A stretch of 64,000 nt of DNA from positions 2,852,001 through 2,916,000 of the forward strand of contig NZ_CP009428.1 of NCBI RefSeq assembly GCF_000758725.1, written 5' to 3'. This document shows positions 42,476 to 50,912 of this stretch, one piece after another. The translations under genes were made by a program, and so were the position numbers. Source of the DNA: Paenibacillus odorifer. Its GTDB lineage: Bacteria > Bacillota > Bacilli > Paenibacillales > Paenibacillaceae. Every line of letters starts with the position of its first letter. The stretch's first letter is position 1. Below the pieces are notes generated by a model. It saw only the letters and a list, made by a program, of their open reading frames with translations. It was not told where the DNA came from and did not search any database.

Positions 42476-43540
42476 ATGACTACAAAACAGACATCACAGC
42501 TCTCCAGCCTTAAAAAGAGTGTAGCCCCTTACGAGAAAAATGACCGCAACGCAAGTATAAGACAGCTCATCAATACTTTAGGACCACTTGTGCTGTTATG
42601 GGGCGGAGCTTATTTCTCTTTATCCGTTTCCTATTGGCTCACCCTTCTGTTAGCTATTCCTGCAGCAGGATTTGTAATTCGAACTTTTATTATTTTTCAT
42701 GATTGCACACATGGATCGTTTTTTAAGAATCGTAAAGCGAATGATATTATCGGAACGATCACAGGTGTACTGACACTGGTTCCTTATCGGCAGTGGAAAC
42801 ATAGTCATTCCATTCACCACGCCAGCTCCAGTAATCTCGATAAAAGAGGGATCGGCGATATTTGGATTATGACGGTCGATGAATACGCAGCAGCTTCCTT
42901 CTGGAAACGTCTATATTACCGGATTTACCGCAATCCCATCGTGATGTTTGGTCTTGGACCGATTGCTGTTTTTATGATTCAGTATCGTTTTAATGTTAAA
43001 GGTGCTAGACGCAAAGAGCGGATGAATACCTATTTGACGAATATTTCAATCGCAGCCCTTTATGGCTTGCTGATATGGGCTATTGGCTGGCAGGCATTTC
43101 TTATGGTGCAGCTGCCTGTAGCATTTGTATCAGGGTTTCTCGGCATATGGTTGTTCTACGTCCAACATCAGTTTGAAGACTCTTATTTCGAGAATGAATC
43201 CGAATGGAGTTATGTGATGGCCGCGGTTGAAGGCAGCTCATATTATAAGCTGCCGAAGGTGCTGCAATGGATTACGGGCAACATCGGCTTCCACCATGTG
43301 CATCATTTAAGTCCAAAGGTGCCAAACTATAATTTGGAAAAAGCGCATAACGCGACTCCACCGCTACAAAAAGCAACAACGATTACGATTGGTACCAGCT
43401 TGAAGGCTCTTCACTTCCGTCTTTGGGATGAGGAAAATAAACGTTTCATCAGTTTCAAAGAGATGAAGTCCATATTAAATAAACCTAAAACAGCAGGCGA
43501 GGTCCTGCAAGTTCATAAGCCCAGACTCCAGGGAGAATAA
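42476..43540 (+). CDS. des: Membrane fatty-acid desaturase, 354 aa
   Basis: Acyl-lipid desaturase that puts double bonds into phospholipid acyl chains after cold shock. The three His boxes that bind the di-iron centre are HDCTHGSFF near 81, HSHSIHHAS near 117 and HHVHHLSPKVPNYNL near 284. Four or so membrane segments lie between them. Length matches Bacillus Des. The gene is directly followed by a DesK/DesR pair, which makes the assignment firm. AAGGAGG precedes the ATG at 42476. Confidence 0.95.
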   Translation: MTTKQTSQLSSLKKSVAPYEKNDRNASIRQLINTLGPLVLLWGGAYFSLSVSYWLTLLLAIPAAGFVIRTFIIFHDCTHGSFFKNRKANDIIGTITGVLTLVPYRQWKHSHSIHHASSSNLDKRGIGDIWIMTVDEYAAASFWKRLYYRIYRNPIVMFGLGPIAVFMIQYRFNVKGARRKERMNTYLTNISIAALYGLLIWAIGWQAFLMVQLPVAFVSGFLGIWLFYVQHQFEDSYFENESEWSYVMAAVEGSSYYKLPKVLQWITGNIGFHHVHHLSPKVPNYNLEKAHNATPPLQKATTITIGTSLKALHFRLWDEENKRFISFKEMKSILNKPKTAGEVLQVHKPRLQGE

Positions 43541-43576
43541 TGGTCCACATTGTAATCAAATAGCAGCAAAATGGAA

Positions 43577-43616
43577 GGTTAGAGCCGGAGAACTCATTCG
43601 CGCTCTAATCTTTTTT
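43577..43616 (+). terminator. Terminator between des and desK
   Basis: GGTTAGAGC (43577-43585) pairs with GCTCTAATC (43602-43610) and is followed by TTTTTTC. It separates des from desKR. Confidence 0.8.
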
Positions 43617-43699
43617 CTCTTTATCGTTGTGGTTCACCGGATTTTACCGGATTTATGCTAGAATAGGGTGAGTGGCATATGGCAAAAAGGAGAGCGAAC

Positions 43700-44836
43700 A
43701 TGCAGAAGTGGCATCATATTTTTCATAAAAGTACAGGTCTTAGCCCTTATGTATGGGTCGTATTTTATATTCTACCGTTTTATTTCATCTTTCGGTCCTC
43801 CTCTCCCTACCAGGTAGTTTCGGGAATCTTGATGATCGCTGTGTTTTTTGTTTGTTATGTGCTTTCTTTTGTCTCCAAGGGTTGGTTAGTTTATTTTTGG
43901 ACGAGCGTGCAGATACTTGTCTCTATAACGATGACGTTGTTGTTTGGATATATGTATTTTGCGCTTTTTTTAGCCTTTTTTATTGGGAATATCCAGAATC
44001 GAGTAGGGTTTTTCACCCTATACTCCATTCATTTGCTGACTACGATTATTACGATCAATTATGAGCTGCTGTCGCGTAATCCCGTATTTATCAGCCAGCT
44101 TCCGTTTGTGCTTGTCAGTATGATTGCAGTGATCCTGCTGCCAATCAGTACCTATAACCGCAATAATCAAGGGAAGCTGCAAGACCAATTGGAGGATGCT
44201 AATAAGCGAATCTCTGAATTGGTTAAGCTCGAGGAACGCCAGCGGATTTCACGTGATCTACACGATACATTAGGTCAGAAGCTTTCGTTAATTGGTCTGA
44301 AAAGTGATTTGGCAGGAAAGCTTATCGACAGTAATCCGACGCAAGCAAAAGCCGAGATCAATGATGTACGCCAGACGGCGAGAAGTGCACTGAAAGAGGT
44401 CCGGGAGATGATTACGCGAATGCGTGGCATTCGCCTTGAAGACGAGCTCGTTCATATTCAGCAGTTTCTTGCGGCTGCGGAGATCGATTATGTTTTGCAA
44501 GGCAATCCTAAACTTTCTAACACTTCATTGATTACGGAGAATGTGCTCAGCATGTGTATTAAGGAAGCTGTCACAAATGTTGTGAAGCATAGTAATGCAC
44601 AGTCCTGCTCAATTATCATCGAACCTACGCGTACAGATCTGATCATTAAAGTGAAAGATGATGGAACCGGCATCCCGGGCAATGATCTTTATTTTAAAGG
44701 ACATGGGCTGCAAGGCATGCGGGAACGTCTTGAATTTGTGAATGGCTGTATGGATATCGTGCAAGATGGGGGAACTACGATCGTGATTAAGGTCCCTAAT
44801 GCATTTAAGCATCCGGAACAGGAGGTAACCTTATAA
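43700..44836 (+). CDS. desK: DesK-type thermosensor histidine kinase, 378 aa
   Basis: Multi-pass N-terminal half (about four to five membrane segments) that senses membrane fluidity, then a HisKA_3 kinase: ERQRISRDLHDTLGQKLSLIGLKSDLA with the phospho-acceptor His at residue 188 when ATG 43700 is used, the same number as in Bacillus DesK. The ATPase part has CIKEAVTNVVKHS and DDGTGIPGN with GHGLQGMRERLEF. ATG 43700 has AAAGGAG seven bases upstream, better than the in-frame ATG at 43679. At low temperature it should phosphorylate DesR. Confidence 0.94.
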   Translation: MQKWHHIFHKSTGLSPYVWVVFYILPFYFIFRSSSPYQVVSGILMIAVFFVCYVLSFVSKGWLVYFWTSVQILVSITMTLLFGYMYFALFLAFFIGNIQNRVGFFTLYSIHLLTTIITINYELLSRNPVFISQLPFVLVSMIAVILLPISTYNRNNQGKLQDQLEDANKRISELVKLEERQRISRDLHDTLGQKLSLIGLKSDLAGKLIDSNPTQAKAEINDVRQTARSALKEVREMITRMRGIRLEDELVHIQQFLAAAEIDYVLQGNPKLSNTSLITENVLSMCIKEAVTNVVKHSNAQSCSIIIEPTRTDLIIKVKDDGTGIPGNDLYFKGHGLQGMRERLEFVNGCMDIVQDGGTTIVIKVPNAFKHPEQEVTL

Positions 44837-45438
44837 TGATTAAGATTGTAATCGCTGAGGATCAGCGGATGCTCCTTGGAGCGCTGGCATCTTTGTTGGA
44901 TTTAGAAGAGGATATGAAGGTAGTGGGCCGGGCAAGCAACGGGGAAGAAGCTGTAGCGATGGTTCAGCAGCATAAGCCGGATATCTGTATTATGGATATT
45001 GAGATGCCAGCGATGAGTGGTCTCGACGCTGCGGAAGCGCTGAAGAATAGCGGCTGCAAAACGATGATATTAACCACCTTTGCCCGTGCGGGATATTTCG
45101 AACGTGCGCTCAAGGCGGGAGTTCATGCTTATTTGCTGAAAGACAGTCCAAGTGAAGAACTGGCACTTTCGATACGTAATGTGATGGCAGGCAGACGCAT
45201 GTATGCACCGGAGCTAATGGATGAAGCCTACAGCGGTGAAGTTAATCCTCTGACTCAGCGGGAGAAGGAAGTACTTGGACTCATTGCCGACGGTAAAAAT
45301 ACAAAAGAGATCGCCAGCCAATTGTACATTACCACGGGAACAGTCCGGAATTACATCTCTGTTATACTAGATAAGCTGGATGTAGGTAACCGCATCGAGG
45401 CAATCACTCGATTTAAGGAAAAAGGTTGGTTTAAATGA
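44836..45438 (+). CDS. desR: DesR-type response regulator, 200 aa
   Basis: NarL/LuxR-type regulator: receiver with Asp9 and phospho-acceptor Asp54 (IMDIEMP), and a C-terminal LuxR helix-turn-helix LTQREKEVLGLIADGKNTKEIA and TVRNYISVILDKL. Its ATG overlaps the desK stop by one base (TAATG), so the two are co-translated. It should activate the des promoter at 42351-42422. Confidence 0.95.
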   Translation: MIKIVIAEDQRMLLGALASLLDLEEDMKVVGRASNGEEAVAMVQQHKPDICIMDIEMPAMSGLDAAEALKNSGCKTMILTTFARAGYFERALKAGVHAYLLKDSPSEELALSIRNVMAGRRMYAPELMDEAYSGEVNPLTQREKEVLGLIADGKNTKEIASQLYITTGTVRNYISVILDKLDVGNRIEAITRFKEKGWFK

Positions 45439-45889
45439 GCGTGGGTAAGAAACGATTAGTTGGCAGAAGCAGCTTGTAAACGTGAATAGCTAATCGCTGA
45501 TCGCTAATCGCTGATCGCTGTTTATACTCACCAATCGCAAATAGATGTATTTCCTACAACTATATGCTATAAAATGCTCTGCAGATGCGATTTAGTTGCA
45601 TTTCTTACATCTAAAAGTTCGCTTAGAGGGCATTTCCATTATTTTTCGGGGAAATAGTTGTAGAGAATGCAGTTAAAGAGTTGTCTAAGCAGAAAATATA
45701 CTTATAATTGTACTGAGTGCAGCTATTTCTTTTATTCGCATTAATGAAATTCAATATAATCTGCTAAAAATAAAATTTTTAATGTTATTTTGATGTTAAC
45801 ACTCGCCAAATGTTCCCGCGCCGTATATCATTAATTATCGGCCTATTATTCACAATAGGACAGTTAATCAAAAGGAAGTGTATTTTCTG
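45439..45889. repeat. Gene-free gap with short tandem and dispersed repeats
   Basis: At 45492-45519 the 7-mer RATCGCT (alternating A and G first base) is repeated four times without a break. Three copies of a 21-base motif of the form AGTTGyA...rCATCTA lie at 45561-45541 (reverse), 45594-45614 and 45656-45676. No reading frame with a ribosome site, tRNA or CRISPR pattern was seen. The right end should hold the asd promoter, but no good -35/-10 pair stands out. Confidence 0.6.
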
Positions 45890-46975
45890 ATGTCAAGAAA
45901 GCTAAGAGCCGGCATAGTTGGCGGCACAGGTATGGTAGGACAACGTTTTATTGCCCTTCTAGAGAATCATCCTTGGTTTGAAGTAACTGCGATTGCTGCC
46001 AGTGCTAGATCTGCTGGAAAAACGTATGAAGAATCGGCCAAGGGCAGATGGAAGTTATCTACTCCAATGCCTGAGAACGTAAAGAATATTATGGTCCAAG
46101 ACGCTTCTAAGGTAGAGGAAGTAGCTGCGGATGTAGATTTGATCTTTTGTGCTGTAGACATGAAAAAAGATGAGATTAAAGCGCTCGAAGAGGCTTATGC
46201 TCGCACCGGAACGCCAGTAATCTCCAATAACTCAGCGCATCGCTGGACGCCTGACGTGCCTATGGTCATTCCTGAGATTAATCCGGAGCATCTTGAGGTT
46301 ATTGCACAGCAAAGAAAACGTCTGGGAACAGAGACAGGGTTCATTGCAGTTAAACCTAACTGCTCCATTCAAAGTTATGTGCCTGCACTTCATGCGCTCA
46401 AAGACTTCAATCCATCTAAAGTGGTGGTCACTACCTACCAAGCTATTTCTGGTGCAGGAAAGACTTTTGCGGACTGGCCAGAAATGCTGGACAACGTGAT
46501 TCCTTACATCGGTGGCGAAGAAGAGAAGAGTGAGCAAGAGCCTTTGCGGATCTGGGGAAGCGTTGAAGAAGAGGGTATCGTAAAGAGTGAAGCGCCAACG
46601 ATTACTTCGCAGTGTATCCGTGTGCCTGTAGCGGATGGACATATGGCTGCTGTATTTGTTTCTTTTGAGAAGAAACCGTCCAAAGAAGAGATTCTGAATC
46701 TCTGGAAGAGCTTTAAAGGACGTCCTCAGGAGCTTGAACTGCCTAGCGCACCTAAACAGTTCATTACCTATTTTGAAGAGGACAATCGTCCACAGACCAA
46801 GCTGGATCGTGATATTGAGAACGGAATGGGCGTATCGACAGGCAGACTTCGCGAAGATGCCCTCTATGATTACAAATTCGTAGGTCTATCTCATAACACC
46901 CTGCGCGGAGCGGCTGGCGGTGCTGTGTTGATCGCTGAGCTTCTGAAAGCAGAAGGTTATATTCAACCGAAATAA
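45890..46975 (+). CDS. asd: Aspartate-semialdehyde dehydrogenase, 361 aa
   Basis: NADP-binding GIVGGTGMVGQRFIALL at the N-terminus, catalytic Cys in KPNCSIQSYVPAL near residue 155, and GAAGGAVLIAELL at the C-terminus. Converts aspartyl-phosphate to the semialdehyde for lysine/threonine/methionine and cell-wall diaminopimelate. The length and the NCSIQ/YQAISGAGKT form match the archaeal/fungal branch more than the classical 330-residue bacterial enzyme. ATG at 45890 gives AAGGAAG at usable distance; an in-frame GTG at 45878 directly touches the site. Not in a dap operon here. Confidence 0.9.
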   Translation: MSRKLRAGIVGGTGMVGQRFIALLENHPWFEVTAIAASARSAGKTYEESAKGRWKLSTPMPENVKNIMVQDASKVEEVAADVDLIFCAVDMKKDEIKALEEAYARTGTPVISNNSAHRWTPDVPMVIPEINPEHLEVIAQQRKRLGTETGFIAVKPNCSIQSYVPALHALKDFNPSKVVVTTYQAISGAGKTFADWPEMLDNVIPYIGGEEEKSEQEPLRIWGSVEEEGIVKSEAPTITSQCIRVPVADGHMAAVFVSFEKKPSKEEILNLWKSFKGRPQELELPSAPKQFITYFEEDNRPQTKLDRDIENGMGVSTGRLREDALYDYKFVGLSHNTLRGAAGGAVLIAELLKAEGYIQPK

Positions 46976-47009
46976 GTCTATACATGAGCTGCAAAGCTGA
47001 TGTGAATAG

Positions 47010-47050
47010 ACGCCTCATCAAAGCTTAGTCTTTGGTGGGGTGTTTTTATT
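47010..47050 (+). terminator. Terminator after asd
   Basis: ACGCCTCATCAAAG (47010-47023) pairs with CTTTGGTGGGGTGT (47030-47043), followed by TTTTT. Confidence 0.8.
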
Positions 47051-47096
47051 TTAATTTTACATTTGGTAAAATAAGTTATGGAAGGAGAGGATACCT

Positions 47097-47495
47097 TTGA
47101 ATAAATATTTATTAGCTTTTATTTGGTTACCATTAATCCTGTTTACAAGCGGTTGTACATCGTCAGCTCAAGAGGAACAAGAGTATGGAGTGTCATCTAT
47201 AAATGCCGAAATTCCAATTCCGAAGAATGCCAAAGAAATCGAAGTGATAACAAATTCAAATAACCCTAATATAAAAATTGGAGCAAAGTACGAGTTGGAT
47301 AATATAGGGGGAGAACAAGGTCTTTATCGGCCTGACAGCTATTTTAATAAATTAAGCGATGATGGATGGATAGAGCTGGAGGACAAGCGGTTAGGGCATG
47401 TGCAATTTTTTGAAAAAAAGGACACCGTCATCGCCATCGAAATACATGAGGATAGCTTTGATATTCATGAAATGAATAAAGATGCTAAATTCTAA
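47097..47495 (+). CDS. Small lipoprotein of unknown function, 132 aa
   Basis: Type II signal peptide with lipobox FTSGC, so the mature protein is tethered to the outer face of the membrane by a lipidated Cys near residue 20. The body is short, acidic and has no domain that I recognise; IPIPKNAKEIEVITNS and YFNKLSDDGWIELEDKR suggest a small alpha/beta fold. The start is TTG with GGAAGGAGAGG upstream. No partner gene is evident. Confidence 0.7.
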   Translation: MNKYLLAFIWLPLILFTSGCTSSAQEEQEYGVSSINAEIPIPKNAKEIEVITNSNNPNIKIGAKYELDNIGGEQGLYRPDSYFNKLSDDGWIELEDKRLGHVQFFEKKDTVIAIEIHEDSFDIHEMNKDAKF

Positions 47496-47611
47496 ACAGT
47501 GGCTAGTTAGATGAAGCATTTGTTATTACTTAAACAGAAAGGTTGAGAGTGTGGTAAGATAGGTAAAGTGTATAAACTATACGAATTCTGAATGACTGAC
47601 GGAGTGATATA

Positions 47612-47794
47612 ATGGGTGCAAAAAGTAAAGGTGGCGGCACAGGCAGAGGTACGGGGAGTAAAGGCTGGACACGCTGGAACAAAACAGCAAAACCAGTTAA
47701 ACCTGCTAAAGGTGACCCAACGACGGGTCCAGGTGCTAAAGGTGCAAGTGGAAGCAAGGGCAGTAACGTGAAAAAAAGCGGAAGCACCAAATAG
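47612..47794 (+). CDS. Low-complexity Gly/Lys/Ser/Thr-rich small protein, 60 aa
   Basis: Entire product is built of Gly, Lys, Ser, Thr, Ala and Pro with hardly any hydrophobic residue (MGAKSKGGGTGRGTGSKGW, then KPVKPAKGDP and GAKGASGSKG). Strongly basic and presumably disordered; it may bind nucleic acid or belong to the spore, but that is a guess. ATG follows CGGAGTGATA and a terminator lies downstream, which supports it as a real gene. Confidence 0.6.
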   Translation: MGAKSKGGGTGRGTGSKGWTRWNKTAKPVKPAKGDPTTGPGAKGASGSKGSNVKKSGSTK

Positions 47795-47824
47795 CTCCAA
47801 TAAACTGGGTTATTCCTGAAGGTT

Positions 47825-47862
47825 AACATCTGATTTTGATCGTTAAAATCAGGTGTTTTTTT
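47825..47862 (+). terminator. Terminator after the 60-aa gene
   Basis: AACATCTGATTTT (47825-47837) pairs with AAAATCAGGTGTT (47845-47857), with a seven-T run. Confidence 0.85.
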
Positions 47863-47903
47863 ATGACCAGATGTAAGTATATAGAGAGAAAGTAGGATCA
47901 GCA

Positions 47904-48596
47904 GTGAGAATCGATAAATATATAAGCGAAACAGGCTTTTGTTCCAGAAGGGAAACCAAACGATTAATTGCTGCAGGTCGAATCGCTGTGAATGGTATCG
48001 TCTGTGATGCGAACATTCTTATAGAGCCAGAGGATATCGTATGGATCGATGGGGAGCCGATAACAAGCAGTAAAGGGGAGCCAGTGTATCTCGCTTTGAA
48101 TAAGCCGATAGGCATTACCTGTACAGCAGCCCCACATGTAGTTGGGAACATTATTGATTTTGTAGGGTATCCTTCACGGATCTTTGCGATCGGCAGATTA
48201 GATAAAAACTCGGAAGGCCTCATTTTGTTAACCAACGATGGAGAGATCGTAAATAAAATGATGCGTTCCGAGAATGGGCATGAAAAAGAATATGTAGTTA
48301 ATGTAGACAAACCGGTTACATCAGAATTCTTACAAGCGATGTCTAGCGGCGTGAACATTCTTGGAATCACAACGAAACCTTGTGAGGTCTATCGGATCAC
48401 AGAATGTCAGTTTAGAATTATCCTAACTCAAGGTCTTAATCTGCAAATACGCAGAATGAGCAAGGAGTTAGGATATAGAGTACTAAAGCTGGAGCGCATA
48501 AGAATTATGAATATTACATTAGACGGCTTGGAGCTAGGACAATGGCGGCATTTAAGCAGTGAAGAGCTGAATGAGCTTATGTCCCGCTTAAACTAA
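47904..48596 (+). CDS. rluF: 23S rRNA pseudouridine synthase, RluF/RsuA type, 230 aa
   Basis: N-terminal S4 RNA-binding domain (MRIDKYISETGFCSRRETKRLI), then the synthase domain with catalytic Asp in GRLDKNSEGLILLTNDG near residue 99, and the RluF-like LTQGLNLQIRRMSKELGY. It converts a uridine in 23S rRNA to pseudouridine; the exact site is inferred from resemblance to RluF. Start is GTG at 47904. The last 20 bases overlap the convergent thiE gene, with no terminator of its own in the gap. Confidence 0.88.
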   Translation: MRIDKYISETGFCSRRETKRLIAAGRIAVNGIVCDANILIEPEDIVWIDGEPITSSKGEPVYLALNKPIGITCTAAPHVVGNIIDFVGYPSRIFAIGRLDKNSEGLILLTNDGEIVNKMMRSENGHEKEYVVNVDKPVTSEFLQAMSSGVNILGITTKPCEVYRITECQFRIILTQGLNLQIRRMSKELGYRVLKLERIRIMNITLDGLELGQWRHLSSEELNELMSRLN

Positions 48597-49242
48597 CTTT
48601 GTCAACAAAGCCTCTGGCAGTTGGGGTAATGTCTACAGCTCCGGTAATCGCTGAGATAACAGAGATCCCATCCGCACCGGCTGCTAATACAGGTGCAACA
48701 TTTTGCAGCGTGATTCCCCCAATGCCAACCAAAGGGATGGTAATGCCTTTATTTCTTAGTTCTTCAATAATCGCAGTGCCTTGAACAGCTTTGGCATCCT
48801 CCTTGGATGACGTAGGATAAATGGGACCCACGCCCAGATAGTCGGCTCCATCGGCAATCGCTTGCTGAGCTTCAACGAAAGAGTGAGCGGATACACCAAT
48901 GATTTTATTCTCTCCAAGTAGCTGGCGGATTGCCAATGCAGGTGTATCCTCCTGTCCTACATGAATTCCGTCCGCATCAAGCGCGATCGCTAAATCAATG
49001 TCGTCATTCACGATAAAGGGCACGCCATTGGCATGACAAATCTTTTGAAGTCGTCTCCCAAGATTAAGTCGAGCCTTATCGCTTAAGGAACCGGTACCCT
49101 TTTCACGGAATTGAAACATGGTTATGCCCCCAGCAACCGCTTCCTGCAGCACCTTAACTGGAGCTTTACGGCAATTTACGCTGCCCATAATGAAATAGAC
49201 TTTTAATAGATCTCGCAGATGTTCACTGTTCATTCGTTGCAC
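48577..49242 (-). CDS. thiE: Thiamine-phosphate synthase, 221 aa
   Basis: TIM barrel that joins HMP-PP and thiazole phosphate to make thiamine phosphate. GGITMFQFREKGTGS near residue 40, NDDIDLAIALDADGIHVGQED, GVSAHSFVEAQQAI and YLGVGPIYPTSSKEDA are standard ThiE blocks, with GIGGIT near the end. The GTG at 49242 has GAGGG seven bases upstream and is chosen over the ATG at 49233. It overlaps the end of thiD by 20 bases and is last in the thiamine operon. Confidence 0.95.
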   Translation of the reverse strand: MQRMNSEHLRDLLKVYFIMGSVNCRKAPVKVLQEAVAGGITMFQFREKGTGSLSDKARLNLGRRLQKICHANGVPFIVNDDIDLAIALDADGIHVGQEDTPALAIRQLLGENKIIGVSAHSFVEAQQAIADGADYLGVGPIYPTSSKEDAKAVQGTAIIEELRNKGITIPLVGIGGITLQNVAPVLAAGADGISVISAITGAVDITPTARGFVDKVSLSGT

Positions 49243-50053
49243 TGTTTATCCCTCGCAGTCTGTTCTGATAAGCAAAATGATTGGTTGGTCCATGCCCAGC
49301 CCCTATGCTCAGCTCGTCCTCGATCGCCGCTTGTATAAATGCTTTGGCAGTTTGAATGGCCTCTGCTACGGATTTGCCTTTGGCTAGCTCGGCGGTGACT
49401 GCTGCTGAATAGGTGCAGCCTGTACCATGCGTATGTCTGGTCTGAATCCGGCTACTCTCCAATAAGGTATATTCGTCGCCATCATATAGAAGATCGGTTA
49501 CGGCTGTGGTCGAGGTATCATGTCCCCCTTTTAGCACTACATATTTGGAGCCCATGCCATGAATGATTTTGGCTGCTTTTTTGCGTTCTTCGATGGTGGA
49601 GATCGTCATCTTTGTGATCATTTCGGCTTCGGGAATATTGGGTGTCGTCACCAATGCTAAGGGCAGCAGATGGCTGATTAAGGATTGAACCGCCTCCTGC
49701 AGCAGCAGTGTGGACCCTCCTTTAGCGACCATCACAGGATCAATTACAAGATTAGACCAGCCGTAATACTTAATTTTATCTGCCACAATGCGGATGATGT
49801 CACTGTTAAATAACATCCCGGTCTTTACGGCATCTGGTTGCAGGTCAAGTCCTATAGAATCAAGCTGCTGAATTATGGCGTCCAGAGTCACTGGATAAAC
49901 CCCTTGGACACCAAGCGTATTCTGCGCTGTCACAGCTGTGAGGACGGACATGCCGTAGACAGAAAGCTCCTGAAAGGTTTTTAGATCGGCCTGAATGCCA
50001 GCACCACCGCCGCTATCGGAGCCGGCAATGGTTAGAGCTTTGGATATAATCAT
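49223..50053 (-). CDS. thiD: Hydroxymethylpyrimidine (phospho)kinase, 276 aa
   Basis: Ribokinase-fold kinase that phosphorylates HMP to HMP-P and HMP-PP. TIAGSDSGGGAGIQADLKTF at the N-terminus, VMVAKGGSTLL, TPNIPEAEMI and the GTGCTYSAAVTAELAKG anion-hole/catalytic Asp region (here HTHGTGCTYS) are all ThiD marks. ATG at 50053 has AAAGGAGTG upstream; the frame is open to 50131 but that part lies within thiM. It follows thiM after a 23-base gap. Confidence 0.95.
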   Translation of the reverse strand: MIISKALTIAGSDSGGGAGIQADLKTFQELSVYGMSVLTAVTAQNTLGVQGVYPVTLDAIIQQLDSIGLDLQPDAVKTGMLFNSDIIRIVADKIKYYGWSNLVIDPVMVAKGGSTLLLQEAVQSLISHLLPLALVTTPNIPEAEMITKMTISTIEERKKAAKIIHGMGSKYVVLKGGHDTSTTAVTDLLYDGDEYTLLESSRIQTRHTHGTGCTYSAAVTAELAKGKSVAEAIQTAKAFIQAAIEDELSIGAGHGPTNHFAYQNRLRGINSATNEQ

Positions 50054-50076
50054 CGAATTCACTCCTTTGAGGGTCA

Positions 50077-50874
50077 TTAACTGAGCTGTTTGATGCTGGA
50101 TCTTTCTAGGAAGACTTCTGGTGTGACCCATGTCAGTTGATTTAGAAACTCAACCTGAAAGCTTCCCGGCCCTTGACCAGTTGTTAGTTCAGCGGCGATT
50201 TCAGCTGCTACTCCATAGAAGGAGAGGGCTTCCACTGCGGCCTCCAACGAGTCACCGCCACTTACCGCGAGAAATGCCCCCACAACAGCGCTGAGCAAGC
50301 AGCCAGTTCCTGTAACCTTCGTGAGAATAGGGTGACCGTTGCTAGCAATATAGGTGTTTTTTCCATTCGTGATCACATCGTCTTTTCCAGTTATGATGAC
50401 CACACAGCTTAACTTCCTCGCAGCAGCTTCAGCCAAAAGGACTACATCGCCTTCACCTTCGCCAGCATCCACCCCTTTAATGGACCAACTCTCTCCAATG
50501 ACATTAGCGACTTCAGCCACATTCCCCCGCAGTGCGGTGATTTGCATCTCATTCACTAGCTTTTGAGTGACAGCGGTCCGATAAGAAGTTGCGCCTGCAC
50601 CTACCGGGTCAAGCACTAGGGGAACCCTGTGTTTATTAGCGGATTTACCAGCAAGCAACATAGATTGAATGGCGTAATCATTGAGTGTGCCGATATTTAG
50701 AACTACAGCAGACGACATAGCGGCGATGTCGATCACTTCTTCGTGGGCATCCGCCATAAAGGGAGAGGCGCCAAGCGCCAACAGACCGTTGGCTGAGAAA
50801 TTGGCTACCACAATATTAGTGATGTTGTGGATCAACGGGTTGGATTCCCGTACTTTGGCTAAATAACTCATCAT
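50077..50874 (-). CDS. thiM: Hydroxyethylthiazole kinase, 265 aa
   Basis: Salvage kinase for the thiazole half of thiamine. [27 protein letters not shown] at the N-terminus, [22 protein letters not shown] and [17 protein letters not shown] (catalytic Cys/GTGC block) are typical. Ribosome site GAGGAGG precedes the ATG at 50874. Second enzyme gene of a salvage set with thiD and thiE. Confidence 0.96.
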   Translation of the reverse strand: MMSYLAKVRESNPLIHNITNIVVANFSANGLLALGASPFMADAHEEVIDIAAMSSAVVLNIGTLNDYAIQSMLLAGKSANKHRVPLVLDPVGAGATSYRTAVTQKLVNEMQITALRGNVAEVANVIGESWSIKGVDAGEGEGDVVLLAEAAARKLSCVVIITGKDDVITNGKNTYIASNGHPILTKVTGTGCLLSAVVGAFLAVSGGDSLEAAVEALSFYGVAAEIAAELTTGQGPGSFQVEFLNQLTWVTPEVFLERSSIKQLS

Positions 50875-50912
50875 AATTCCTCCTCAAGCTTGTATGAACA
50901 ACTAACTAAACA

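Noticed and set aside
45492..45676. CRISPR-like repetition
   Set aside because: Repeats are 7-mers in direct tandem or 21-mers in mixed orientation with unequal spacing; no cas genes.
46232..46642. 136-codon minus-strand frame in asd
   Set aside because: Antisense shadow of asd without a start signal.
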